Positions 1 to 10,211 of a stretch of 64,000 nt of DNA are shown here, one piece after another. Source of the DNA: Sulfurimonas sp. (GTDB taxonomy: Bacteria; Campylobacterota; Campylobacteria; Campylobacterales; Sulfurimonadaceae). The notes beneath the pieces were generated by a model. That model was not told the origin of the DNA, ran no database searches, and was given only the letters and a program-made list of their open reading frames with translations. Numbering within the stretch: position 1 is the stretch's first letter; the number at the start of each line of letters is the position of its first letter. The translations under genes and the position numbers were made by a program. The stretch spans positions 1-64,000 of the forward strand of contig NZ_JALSKT010000085.1 of NCBI RefSeq assembly GCF_026988655.1. Direction: 5' to 3'.

Positions 1-2
1 AT

Positions 3-110
3 ATTAAAGAAGATATCACATATACTACAAATCAGCTTGAAAAAAATAAAAATTCAAGACGTTATAAAAAAGATAAACACTCCCAGTCAAAATTTAGTGA
101 CTGGGAATAG
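3..110 (+). CDS. 3' end of a CDS truncated by the window start (C-terminus ...IKEDITYTTNQLEKNKNSRRYKKDKHSQSKFSDWE*)
   Basis: Open frame from base 3 to TAG at 108-110, lysine-rich tail; no homology recognisable. Confidence 0.4.
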   Translation: MKEDITYTTNQLEKNKNSRRYKKDKHSQSKFSDWE

Positions 111-113
111 TCT

Positions 114-2024
114 TTATCCCTCTGTATGAACTTCTTCTAACATAGCATCAAGTAAAACGAAAAGTTTTTGAGATGCTTCTTCCATATCATCAAAGTTATG
201 AATAATTTTATCCTGATTAGCAAGAACATTTTGTTCCGGATTTGCATTGTCAATAAAGGCGAGATTTGTATTTGCGTTTGTATGGACAATATTATGTGGC
301 TGTGCAACTTGAGGATAGCTCACGGTATTTCCAAAACGTTCTTTACCTTCTGAATCATACCATTTTCCTAAATTACATTGGTGAGAATTAACTGCTTTTA
401 GTACTTTTTTCAGTGATACGAGAGAGTTGTAAGCACGAGATTTGTAAAGTATATGGTCGATTTTAGCCAAAACAATAAAGACACTGTTTTCCATAAAGAC
501 TGATTGTGTGACAATCTTATTAGAGTTGTCGCTAAGCTCTACTAGGGTAGTTTCAAACTCCTCTATAGTTTGTGTTGAGGAATCAACAGTCTCTTTCATA
601 TTCTCAGAACTACTTTGAATATCGCTCATCCCTTGCTGCAGTGATTTGATTGAGATGGATATCTCACTTGTGGCTTTATGGGTTCTCTCAGCAAGTTTTC
701 TTACTTCATCTGCTACCACAGCAAATCCACGTCCATGTTCACCAGCGCGTGCTGCTTCAATTGCTGCGTTGAGAGCAAGAAGATTTGTTTGGTCAGCGAT
801 GTCAGTTATGAGTTCTATAACTGAAGTAATATCCCCAGCCTGAGTTGCTAGTTCTTCTATATTGGTATTATTATTATTATTTACCTGCTCATGAAGCTCA
901 TGAAGATTATCCACAACAGTATTGATGTTCTGTCTTGAATCATTTGCAAGTTCTGCAGCAAATCTTGTTGAAGCAGACACTGTCTTAATGTTTTCAATAT
1001 TTGTTTTTAAATCTTTTTGAATAACAGTAAGAGATTCTGAGACGTTTACGCTACGAATACTAATTTGAGTATTAAAAGCATCTCGAAGAACTTTTTTGTA
1101 CTGTACTTCCATTATATCGATTGTGCTTGCCACATTGTCTATGGCAACTACAAAAGCACCATCAAGCCCTTGAGAAGAGATTTTTGTGCTAAAGTCACCT
1201 TTTGAAGCATTTGTAATAGTTGTATTGATTTGAGAAATGAGAGTGTTGATATGTTGGATAAGCTCATTGAGATTTTTTCCCATTGTTCCTAGTTCAGTCT
1301 CTAAAGAAGTGTTTGTAGACATATTGCTAAAGTCACCTTTTGCAGTACGTGAAATGATCATTGTAAATTCTTGGATACCTGTTATCACTGAGTTACTGAT
1401 TTTACTTGCAAAGATAAATACGACGACACCAACAAGTAGTCCTGCTAAGAAAACAAAATATTTGTAAAAAGATATTTTTGATTCTAGTTTGCTAGAAAAA
1501 GAATGAAGTTCTTCTTCTTTAATTTTGACAAGTTCTTTAAAATATTTTCTTGACTTTTCTGCATAAGGGGTTAATTCTGTTTTATATTTAGCATAAACAT
1601 TTATCTTATCGTTGGCAATTTCATCAGCAGTAAGGGTTTCCATCATCTTATAGGAGTTATCCAAAAAAAGGACTGTTGACTCTTTGGCTTGTTTTAGGAG
1701 GGGAAAGTGTTTATCTTCTTTCATAATAATTTCTAAAGCAGAAAAATCTTCTTTAATAGCATCTATGTTAGCGCGAAGTTTATGAAGATCTGTTTGATTG
1801 TTTCCTCCAATCATCAAGTCTCTTGTTGTTCTGCTCACATAATTGAGCCGTTTTTCTATATCTAGAACTTTAAATCCTGATTGCATAGGTGTTGTGTAGA
1901 TGATCATAATCATCTTCTATATCTGTCATTGCCCCAAAGACAAAAATTGTGGCAGCAAAGATTGCAAAAGTTGCCATCACAATAAGATAATTCATCTTCT
2001 TTTTAATACTGAGATTCTGAAACA
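114..2024 (-). pseudogene. Methyl-accepting chemotaxis protein with C-terminal CZB-like (zinc-binding) domain; apparent frameshift near 1885-1900
   Basis: ORF 114-1913 has the MCP signalling hairpin ([38 protein letters not shown]) and HQCNLGKWY (CZB). The upstream frame from ATG at 2024 reads [46 protein letters not shown] and then stops; the MCP continues in a shifted frame ([25 protein letters not shown]). Confidence 0.8.
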
Positions 2025-2212
2025 TACATATTCCTTTATGTGAAAATTTTAATATATTTTATCACATAATTATTCAGTATATATAAAAAATTATAATATA
2101 TCAAAAATATATAATACTTCTGTGATAAAAGATTTTAGAACATTGGAATAGGTTGTGGTACAATTCATATACAAAAAGAGAAAAGTAAGTACAAGCTTAA
2201 AGGAAAATAAAT

Positions 2213-3568
2213 ATGACGATGGCAGAACAAGAGATTAAAAAATTTGAAAAAACGGACTGTGCAGAAAATTCTGTATTTTATCAAGCAATGGAGGAGGTGA
2301 TATATTCCATCGCTCCATTGTTAGAATCTGATGAAAAATATCTTAAATATGCAATCCTTGAACGTTTGGTAGTTCCTGATAGAATTATAAAATTTAAAGT
2401 GACTTGGTTGGATGACAATAATAATGTGCAGGTAAATACTGGTTATAGAGTGCAGTTTAATAATGCACTTGGACCATATAAAGGTGGACTTCGTTTCCAT
2501 CCAACGGTAAATGAAGGGGTATTAAAATTTTTAGGATTTGAGCAAATACTGAAGAACTCTTTGACGGGATTGCCTATCGGAGGAGGAAAGGGTGGCAGTG
2601 ATTTTGATCCAAAAGGAAAAAGTGATTTTGAGATAATGAAGTTTTGTACTGCGTTTATGAGTGAGCTTTATAAATATATAGGTCCTCGCATAGATGTTCC
2701 TGCTGGTGATATTGGTGTTGGTAGTCGTGAAATTGGTTATCTTTTTGGTGAATATAAAAAAATCACATCTTCTTATGAAGGCGCATTAACAGGGAAGCCA
2801 TACTTCTTTGGTGGCTCTCTTATGCGCCCTGAAGCTACAGGCTATGGTGCAGTTTATTTTACTGGGAGTATGCTTGAGATTGAAGGTAAAGAGCCATTGG
2901 ATGGAAAAATTTGTACGGTAAGTGGTGCTGGAAATGTTGCACTGCATGCGATTGAAAAGCTGCAACAAATTGGAGCTATTGTTGTGAGTTGTTCAGACTC
3001 GCACGGTACTATATATGATCCACGAGGTGTAGACTTAGAACTGTTAAAAACTCTCAAACTTGAGCGCAGAACTTCTTTAAAAGAGTATACTGAAGTACAT
3101 TCTGAAGCAGAATATATTCCAGTTGAGAATTATCCAGAGGGTGCACATGCAGTGTGGAATATTCCATGTTATGCAGCCTTTCCTTGCGCTACTCAAAATG
3201 AGCTTAATGAACTCGATGCGCAAAATCTTATAACTAATGGTTGTGTGAGTGTCACTGAAGGTGCAAATATGCCATCAACTCCTGAAGCAATAGCACTACT
3301 GCAAAGTCATAAGCTCTGCTTCGCTCCGGCTAAAGCCGCCAATGCAGGTGGGGTGGCTGTAAGTGAATTTGAAATGAGTCAAAATGCTTCCATGACAAAA
3401 TGGAGTTATGCAAAAGTAGATGAAAAACTCAAAGAGACTATGCAAATGATATGTAAACGGGTGGCGCTTACTGCCAAAGATTATGGCGTGGAAGGCAATT
3501 ATGTTGATGGTGCAAATATTGCAGGATTTAAAAAAGTTGCAGATGCTATGATAGCAGAAGGAATCTAA
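2213..3568 (+). CDS. gdhA: NADP-specific glutamate dehydrogenase
   Basis: Full-length 451 aa; GPYKGGLRFHPTVNEGVLKFLGFEQILKNSLTGLPIGGGKGGSDFDPKGKSDFE. Confidence 0.95.
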   Translation: MTMAEQEIKKFEKTDCAENSVFYQAMEEVIYSIAPLLESDEKYLKYAILERLVVPDRIIKFKVTWLDDNNNVQVNTGYRVQFNNALGPYKGGLRFHPTVNEGVLKFLGFEQILKNSLTGLPIGGGKGGSDFDPKGKSDFEIMKFCTAFMSELYKYIGPRIDVPAGDIGVGSREIGYLFGEYKKITSSYEGALTGKPYFFGGSLMRPEATGYGAVYFTGSMLEIEGKEPLDGKICTVSGAGNVALHAIEKLQQIGAIVVSCSDSHGTIYDPRGVDLELLKTLKLERRTSLKEYTEVHSEAEYIPVENYPEGAHAVWNIPCYAAFPCATQNELNELDAQNLITNGCVSVTEGANMPSTPEAIALLQSHKLCFAPAKAANAGGVAVSEFEMSQNASMTKWSYAKVDEKLKETMQMICKRVALTAKDYGVEGNYVDGANIAGFKKVADAMIAEGI

Positions 3569-3573
3569 ACGCA

Positions 3574-5424
3574 GTGAAACAGATACTAATAGCTTTTATA
3601 CTTTTTTTTCTTACACTTAATTTAAACGCAGCTGTTAAATACAGTCCATTTTTAGATAAACAAATAGAGCTTAATTTACAACTCAATGAAAACAATTTGT
3701 CCCAAGAGCGTATTCGTGAGTTGATTGAGAAACAGGAAAATTTATATGAAAAGCAACTCTACAAAATTATGTCTGACAAACAGAAATATATTGACAATGG
3801 CATGGTTGTACAAGATATAAATTCAAAAATCTTTTCACTCAAAAAAATAATAGCCATAAATAAACGAGCAGGAAATAGCTATGCTGTTTTACGTGATGAG
3901 GTGCAATTAAAATCTTATATCTTAGTAAAATATCAAAATAATTTGTTTAAGAATGTACTGATGGCACTTGATCTGCCAAGTTTAGAAGAATTTGAAAAAA
4001 AATTATCTTCTTATATTGTTGATGAGCAAAAGAGAGTTTTGCAGTTAACGAAGAGAGATTATGACAAATATTTGAACTTGCAAGAATCTTCGAGTGTAGT
4101 AAAAGCATTAAAGGAAAATATTAGAGAATTTCATGCTTTACAGGATATTCATAGTGATATGATAAGTTATATTTACAAGTTTGAAAACAAGATGTATAGA
4201 CTTAATAAATACTATACTTTTCATGTAATGGGTCTTGTAGTTTATCTTGAGTCTTTTCACTTTGTACAAAATATAAATTTTATTTTAGAACCTTATGGAT
4301 TGAGTATCATTAAAATCTTGATTATGATTTTTTTAACACTTATTATTTATGGCTTCAGAAAAGTTGTTTACGTTTCTATCCAAAGGGGCTTTTCAAAAAT
4401 TGATTTTTTAGAAGAATATTCTGACATTATTCTCTCTAAACTTAAAATCACTATTGAAACCTTGGTTATTGTTATAAATATAAATATGTTGATTTATGTC
4501 TACAATGATTTTAGTGCGGTAGATGTTCTCTCTCGTGCATTTAACATTATTTATGGTGTTTATTTTACGCTTATTGTTTATATTTTAGTAAATACTGTCG
4601 CTGCCATTAAGTTGAGTAGTTTTGATGCGGTATCTACCCCGATTAAAAGTGAACTTATTAACGTTGGTATTAAAATCATTAACTTTATTATTATTATTAT
4701 CGGGATATTGATTGCCCTTTATTTTGCAGGTGTTGATCTGACTGCAGTGCTATCAGGTCTTGGGATTGGTGGTTTTGCTGTTGCCTTTGCAGCAAAAGAT
4801 ACAATATCGAATTTTTTTGGAACGCTCTCTATACTTTTTAGTAATGTTTTCTCTCAAGGAGATTGGATAGAGATAGATGGGAATGAAGGGGTGGTTGTAG
4901 AGATTGGTTTGCGTGTAACAACGATACGGACTTTCGATAATGCACTTATAGCAATCCCAAATGGTACCTTTGCTTCTAAAGATGTAAAAAACTGGAACAA
5001 AAGAAAACTTGGACGACGCATTAAAATGAATCTTGGAGTCAAATATGATTCTAAAATAGAAGACATTAACAAGGCCATTGTTGAGATACGAGATATGCTA
5101 CAAGATCATCCTGATATTGCAACACAAAATACAAAATATGTACATCAAAATCCAGCTTATGGGCATAGTGTCAAGCTTGTGTCAAAAGATGACTTAGAAG
5201 GGGTGAAAAAGACTCTTTTAGTATACTTGGATGAGTTTAGTAGTTCAAGTATAAATATCTTAGTTTATTGTTTTTCAAAATCTGTTGCATGGGAAGAGTG
5301 GCTTGCCACAAAACAAGATATTATGGAAAAAATTATGGAAATAATGGAGAAAAACTCTTTAGAATTTGCTTTTCCTTCTTTATCTATTTATAACGAAACG
5401 CAGCAAAAGTCTATTGGCTCATAA
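3574..5424 (+). CDS. MscS-family mechanosensitive ion channel
   Basis: GLGIGGFAVAFAAKDTISNFFGTLSILFSNVFSQGDWIEIDGNEGVVVEIGLRVTTIRTFDNALIAIPNG. Confidence 0.9.
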   Translation: MKQILIAFILFFLTLNLNAAVKYSPFLDKQIELNLQLNENNLSQERIRELIEKQENLYEKQLYKIMSDKQKYIDNGMVVQDINSKIFSLKKIIAINKRAGNSYAVLRDEVQLKSYILVKYQNNLFKNVLMALDLPSLEEFEKKLSSYIVDEQKRVLQLTKRDYDKYLNLQESSSVVKALKENIREFHALQDIHSDMISYIYKFENKMYRLNKYYTFHVMGLVVYLESFHFVQNINFILEPYGLSIIKILIMIFLTLIIYGFRKVVYVSIQRGFSKIDFLEEYSDIILSKLKITIETLVIVININMLIYVYNDFSAVDVLSRAFNIIYGVYFTLIVYILVNTVAAIKLSSFDAVSTPIKSELINVGIKIINFIIIIIGILIALYFAGVDLTAVLSGLGIGGFAVAFAAKDTISNFFGTLSILFSNVFSQGDWIEIDGNEGVVVEIGLRVTTIRTFDNALIAIPNGTFASKDVKNWNKRKLGRRIKMNLGVKYDSKIEDINKAIVEIRDMLQDHPDIATQNTKYVHQNPAYGHSVKLVSKDDLEGVKKTLLVYLDEFSSSSINILVYCFSKSVAWEEWLATKQDIMEKIMEIMEKNSLEFAFPSLSIYNETQQKSIGS

Positions 5425-5481
5425 GAATTTCAGTATTTTGTGATAAAATCATTTTTCTAAATATTACTATAAAGAATTTTT

Positions 5482-6576
5482 ATGTTAAAACTAAATGCCG
5501 GTTTATGTGTACGTTCGCTTAGTGTAGAGAGCGAATGTAATAAATGTGAAGTAGTCTGTCCAACAAATGCTATCGTTATCACAAAAGGAACAGCACTTCC
5601 TGCAATTAACTTTTCAACTTGTGTGACTTGTGGAGCTTGTGGTGGAGTTTGTCCAAGTGAAGCACTGACACTTGAAGAATTTTCTCCTACTGATTTCTTT
5701 TTTGACTTTATTGAAGATGAAGATAATCTGATCTCTTGTCGTAAAAATGTACCTTGTATCTCTGCTTTAAGTGTTGAGCATATTCTCTCAATGGTAACAC
5801 TTAAAAAAGAGATAGTTTTTGACATGGGGTATTGTAATGAGTGTGATATTGCCTCAACATGCCATAAGCAAATTTTAGAAAATTATGAAGAAGCGACATA
5901 TATTCTTGAAGCTATGGAAAATGATGCCACAATTAAACTTGAAGATGTGAAGTACAATAGTGAGAATGAAGCGACAACAGACAGAAGAGATTTTTTAAAC
6001 AATCTAAATCTTAAAAGTGTTGCAAAAGTCAAAAAAAGTTTTGAAGATGAAGTGCAAAAGGCAAGTGATGAACTCATCGAGCACTCATTGGCAAAAACAG
6101 ATATTGCGCTCCTTCGTAAAAAAACACTTCCTAATAAGCGAAAAATTCTCTTTACTGCACTAAAAAGAGTCGAGAAGCCTTCTACTTTTCATATTATTGA
6201 TGCAACTGAAATTAGTTTTACTTCCCAAAAATTGATGAATGAGGAGAGTTGTACAGCATGTCAAATGTGTTATAGAGTTTGTCCAACTGGGGCATTGACA
6301 TCTGACTTGAAAAATTCTAAGATTGATTTTGATCCATTTTTATGTATCAAATGTCATATTTGTCATGATGTATGTGAACCCGATGCCATAACACTTTCAA
6401 GCTCTTATAAAATGAAAGAGTTTTTTGAGCCTGAAGCGGTTAATTTGATCTCTTTTAATGTAAGAAGATGTGATGAGTGTGGCAGTATTTTTAGTTCAAA
6501 CAGCAATGATACTATGTGTTATAGATGTAAAATAGAAGAAGAAGAAGCAAAAGCTTTGTGGGGGATAGAAGAATGA
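5482..6576 (+). CDS. 4Fe-4S ferredoxin-type iron-sulfur protein
   Basis: Repeated CxxCxxxCP clusters (CVTCGACGGVCP, CTACQMCYRVCP, CIKCHICHDVCEP). Confidence 0.85.
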   Translation: MLKLNAGLCVRSLSVESECNKCEVVCPTNAIVITKGTALPAINFSTCVTCGACGGVCPSEALTLEEFSPTDFFFDFIEDEDNLISCRKNVPCISALSVEHILSMVTLKKEIVFDMGYCNECDIASTCHKQILENYEEATYILEAMENDATIKLEDVKYNSENEATTDRRDFLNNLNLKSVAKVKKSFEDEVQKASDELIEHSLAKTDIALLRKKTLPNKRKILFTALKRVEKPSTFHIIDATEISFTSQKLMNEESCTACQMCYRVCPTGALTSDLKNSKIDFDPFLCIKCHICHDVCEPDAITLSSSYKMKEFFEPEAVNLISFNVRRCDECGSIFSSNSNDTMCYRCKIEEEEAKALWGIEE

Positions 6577-7340
6577 TGAATAATGAAAACCAAATATCTA
6601 AACAAACGAAACTGTTTGGATATATAGGTGAACATGCGGGCAATAGTAGTTTTAGTGCAAAACTGAACAAAACGTTTAAGCAAAACAGTGATGATACAAT
6701 GATAATTCCTATGAATATTAGAGCAGATGATCTTTATTTTACTTTTTCAAATATGAAAAAATCCCATGTAAATGGTGCTGTTATATCGAGTGAATATGTA
6801 GCAGATGTAGTAGATACTTTAGATGATGCTTCTTCCTTAGTCAAACGCAGTGGCATGTGCGATATTATCTATAAAGAGGGAGAAACCTTACGTGGTGATA
6901 TATTTAGCATACGTGTATTAACTGAAAAACTCAAAGATATGTTTATCTCAAAAATTGCTATCATTGGAATAAATCATTACGCAAAAGCATTTTCATTTTT
7001 AGCTTGTGGTTTTCATCTGAGTTATTTTCATGATAATCTAGAAGAGTTGATGCGTTTTACTAAAGATGTAGAGCTTTCAAAGGCAGATATAAATAGAATA
7101 GCTGAAGATATGCATGTTGATTTATCAGCCTATGATGCAGTTCTAGATTTCTCAGATATGGGTGCGCTTAGTATGGTAGATAGATTACCAAAATTTGCAT
7201 TTGATATGAAAAATAAAAAACAATTTTCTCCTTTAAAGCAAAGAGCATTAGAACTTGGAAGTGAGTATATCGCTTATGATGATATGCTAGAAGATTTAAC
7301 ACAAAAAGCATATAGTGAAATTACGAGGTTTAAAATATAA
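6573..7340 (+). CDS. Shikimate-dehydrogenase-like (AroE-fold) protein lacking recognisable catalytic motifs
   Basis: N-terminus KLFGYIGEHAGNSSFSAKLNKTF resembles AroE KxFGVIGxPxxHSxSPxxHN; ORF called from 6558, ATG at 6573 more likely. Confidence 0.5.
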   Translation: MMNNENQISKQTKLFGYIGEHAGNSSFSAKLNKTFKQNSDDTMIIPMNIRADDLYFTFSNMKKSHVNGAVISSEYVADVVDTLDDASSLVKRSGMCDIIYKEGETLRGDIFSIRVLTEKLKDMFISKIAIIGINHYAKAFSFLACGFHLSYFHDNLEELMRFTKDVELSKADINRIAEDMHVDLSAYDAVLDFSDMGALSMVDRLPKFAFDMKNKKQFSPLKQRALELGSEYIAYDDMLEDLTQKAYSEITRFKI

Positions 7341-7534
7341 TGCGAAGTGGTCAAAAACGAGCAGACATTAAGCATGGTGATTCTGTTGCTATTGTCTTAA
7401 AACAAGATCAAGACACAGGATACCTGACTGATGGAATTGTTAGAGATATCTTAACAAAATCGGCTACACATCCTCACGGTATAAAAGTACGACTTATGAG
7501 TGGTGAAGTAGGGCGTGTAAAAGAAATATACTAG
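7340..7534 (+). CDS. YwbE family protein
   Basis: 64 aa, RSGQKRADIKHGDSVAIVLKQDQDTGYLTDGIVRDILTKSATHPHGIKVRL matches the YwbE pattern. Confidence 0.8.
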   Translation: MRSGQKRADIKHGDSVAIVLKQDQDTGYLTDGIVRDILTKSATHPHGIKVRLMSGEVGRVKEIY

Positions 7535-7634
7535 TTGTATATACTATAATGAGCAAAGCCCATTATAACGGCAGGGACATTATGTCCCTACAACCCCCTA
7601 AAGCTATAAAAGTAAACTTTTTAAGAACTCTACA

Positions 7635-8141
7635 TTATAGTATTTTAGCGAGGTAAAGCCAGCCTTGCCAAAGAACAGCAGAAGAGATTCCTGCTGCAAA
7701 ACCAGCAATGATGTCATCACCCATAACTCCTACACCACCTTTAGCTTCACGGTCAATCCTTCCAATAATAGACGGTTTTGTAATATCGAAATATCGAAAT
7801 AGTACGAAAGAGAGTAGTGCTTGAACTAAAAAGCCATTTTGTAAGTCTAATACATTGTCAAATGCCACACCAGCAGCAGGGGCAACACTAAGTGCAAACC
7901 ACATACCTGCAAGCTCATCAATGACTATACGTTGGTCATCATGGTTATTTGTCTCTTCTTCGTATGTATTAATAATTTTTATAGCAATAAGCGAGATAAG
8001 TAAAGCAGCTAAAAAAAGTGTTGTAGCATCAAGGTAGATTAAGATAACCATACCAAGTGGTAAAGATACGAGTGTTCCCATCGTTCCAGGTGCTTTGGGA
8101 GAAAGCCCGCTATAGCCAAGCGTTAGAAAAAACCAGTGCAT
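7635..8141 (-). CDS. pgpA: Phosphatidylglycerophosphatase A
   Basis: GYSGLSPKAPGTMGTLVSLP and VIDELAGMW motifs. Confidence 0.9.
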   Translation of the reverse strand: MHWFFLTLGYSGLSPKAPGTMGTLVSLPLGMVILIYLDATTLFLAALLISLIAIKIINTYEEETNNHDDQRIVIDELAGMWFALSVAPAAGVAFDNVLDLQNGFLVQALLSFVLFRYFDITKPSIIGRIDREAKGGVGVMGDDIIAGFAAGISSAVLWQGWLYLAKIL

Positions 8142-8149
8142 TTGTTTCC

Positions 8150-9340
8150 TTATGTTAATGATGTAGTTTGATATAGCTTCATAAGCTCAAGATAAAAATC
8201 TTTTTCGGAGTGCTCTTCTAGAAGTCCTTTTACGGGAAAAGTATCATAATAGAGTTTTTCAAGATTTTTAAATCTATTTGGAAAAAGTTTTGAGAGTAAA
8301 AATGAGGAAATCTCTTTTCTCATAAGAACAGCAGGAGGTAAAATCCCCGCTTCAAGCAGTGCTAAAATAGAATCAGCATGATAAGATATTTGATGGTGTT
8401 GTCCGTGTGGACAGGTGTTTTTGCTCACTAATGTTTTACATTCGTCGCAATAAACATACTCACTTGCAACTGTAATTTCTATGTTTATGCCAGTAACCTT
8501 GTCTATGATAGACTTATTGGAATTACAATCATAAAACATTCCAAGTCCAGCATGATTCCGTCCGATAGTTAGACGATTGCAGCCGTAGTTTTTTGCAACA
8601 ATAGCATCAATAATAATCTCGTTATAGCCTGCAAAGATATAACTATTTTCAAGTGGTACAATGATGACACGATTTTTTGGTAGAAAGTTGTTGATAAAGT
8701 ACTCAAGTGCCTCTTTTCGTATTTCAAATTTTAAGTTTGCACTATCATATGGTTTAAGTAGGAAAATTACGAGTAAATCAGTGTTTTCAAGACTTTGTCT
8801 GATAAGTCGCTCATGCGCACGGTGGAGTGGATTTGCTCCCATCATTAAAGAGCTTGTATGCTTTGCACCTATGCGCTCTTTGGCTTTTTCTATAAGTATT
8901 TTGTTCTTATTTTTTATCCCATGAAGAATTTTATATTCTCCACTCAAAGCCCAATTACCTATGCGTTTTATTGTTGCCATAACTCCGGGATGTGTCAAAT
9001 CATCAGTACCGTAGATATGTTTGACACGTTCTTTGGGATCAATCTGAAATGTTTCTTCTGTAGTTAATGTAGCAAACTCTTGCCCATCACAAAGAATTGT
9101 GATCTCATCTCCAGCTTGTAAAGACTTGATGGTCTCTTCATTTTTTTTTCCAGATGGAGCTAAAACAAAAGGGAAAGGAAATGACTGCCCATCAATCAGT
9201 CCTGTTTTTAAGACCTCTTGAGACTCCTCTTCATTCATCAGTTTTGTGACAGGTTTTAAAAGAGAGTTGGCTACAAGTTCTAAAACTGATGCAGCTTCTT
9301 TATCTATATAAAGTGTCTTATTTTTTCTTGATGATGTCAT
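8150..9340 (-). CDS. ATP-sulfurylase-like nucleotidyltransferase
   Basis: MGANPLHRAHERL, GRNHAGLGMFYD, YCDECKTLVSKNTCPHGQHHQIS align with Sat motifs but with substitutions. Confidence 0.75.
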   Translation of the reverse strand: MTSSRKNKTLYIDKEAASVLELVANSLLKPVTKLMNEEESQEVLKTGLIDGQSFPFPFVLAPSGKKNEETIKSLQAGDEITILCDGQEFATLTTEETFQIDPKERVKHIYGTDDLTHPGVMATIKRIGNWALSGEYKILHGIKNKNKILIEKAKERIGAKHTSSLMMGANPLHRAHERLIRQSLENTDLLVIFLLKPYDSANLKFEIRKEALEYFINNFLPKNRVIIVPLENSYIFAGYNEIIIDAIVAKNYGCNRLTIGRNHAGLGMFYDCNSNKSIIDKVTGINIEITVASEYVYCDECKTLVSKNTCPHGQHHQISYHADSILALLEAGILPPAVLMRKEISSFLLSKLFPNRFKNLEKLYYDTFPVKGLLEEHSEKDFYLELMKLYQTTSLT

Positions 9341-10205
9341 ATTTTTTTCTTTTTTCCCATAAACTTTTACGACTAATACCTAATTTTTTAGAAAGTTCAG
9401 TGTCTGGATATTTGTCTTGGTAGTTTAGAACAATAAATTTTACATAATCTTCAATAGGTAAGATTTCACCTTTGTCAAAAACATTGTTTTCACTTTTTAT
9501 TTCAATAACTGGGAAATGAACATCTTCTATTTTATCATTACTCGCAACTATCGCTTTTTTCCCATCTATAAGTTCACAAAAGAGTTCTTTATCTGCTTTT
9601 TTAAGTGCTTGATAATCTACGATATAGGCTATAGAGTTCTGAGGTAAAGAGTCAATCTGACTCATAGCTTTAGAGCTCGTAAGCGTTATGAAATGGATTG
9701 GTAAATTTTCTTTTTTTGCATATTCAAAGGCAAAAGCATCGCTATATTTTTGAAAATTTGAGGAGACAAAGATAGGAAGGTTTAAATCTTCAAGAGAGTG
9801 ACCATGCTTTGTTGCAGCAAAGTTATATTCGATGTATTTTTCATATGCTTCATTACGTTTTTTGAGTCTTTCATAATCTTGATAATGGTCGATTTTTCTG
9901 ACGAGCTCTTCTATCATAAAAGGTTTTAGGATGTAGTCCTTTGCCCCTGCACTCAGTGGTTTTGAAACAGTATCATTACTAATGTAAGAAACCATGAGAA
10001 TGACGATTGAATTTTTAAAAGTCTCGATGACAGGAATAAAGTCTTGGCCATTTATGTTTGTTGAGAGCAAGACTGCATCATAGTTGTTACTTCTAATGGC
10101 ATCTTTTGTAGAAGTACACATCTCACAGACATGTCCAAGCTCTCCGAGTTTTGTTGCTATACTTTGTGCTAAATAAACTTCGTTTTCTATAATTAATATT
10201 TTCAT
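9318..10205 (-). CDS. Response regulator with Fis-type C-terminal helix-turn-helix
   Basis: Receiver domain (MKILIIENEVYLAQSIATKLGELGHVCEM...AGAKDYILKPF) and DTELSKKLGISRKSLWEKRKKYDI. Confidence 0.8.
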   Translation of the reverse strand: MKILIIENEVYLAQSIATKLGELGHVCEMCTSTKDAIRSNNYDAVLLSTNINGQDFIPVIETFKNSIVILMVSYISNDTVSKPLSAGAKDYILKPFMIEELVRKIDHYQDYERLKKRNEAYEKYIEYNFAATKHGHSLEDLNLPIFVSSNFQKYSDAFAFEYAKKENLPIHFITLTSSKAMSQIDSLPQNSIAYIVDYQALKKADKELFCELIDGKKAIVASNDKIEDVHFPVIEIKSENNVFDKGEILPIEDYVKFIVLNYQDKYPDTELSKKLGISRKSLWEKRKKYDIIKKK

Positions 10206-10211
10206 GTTGTC

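Noticed and set aside
81-106. Hairpin TCCCAGTCA...TGACTGGGA at the left edge as a strong terminator
   Set aside because: The stem is good but no clear U-tract follows on either strand and it overlaps the end of the partial left-edge CDS; kept only as a possible weak terminator.
646-843. Small ORFs antisense to or overlapping large genes (for example 646-843, 12563-12877, 48106-48645, 50513-50833)
   Set aside because: They lie fully inside confidently identified genes, have low-complexity or Cys/Ser-rich translations typical of shadow frames, and no homology I recognise.
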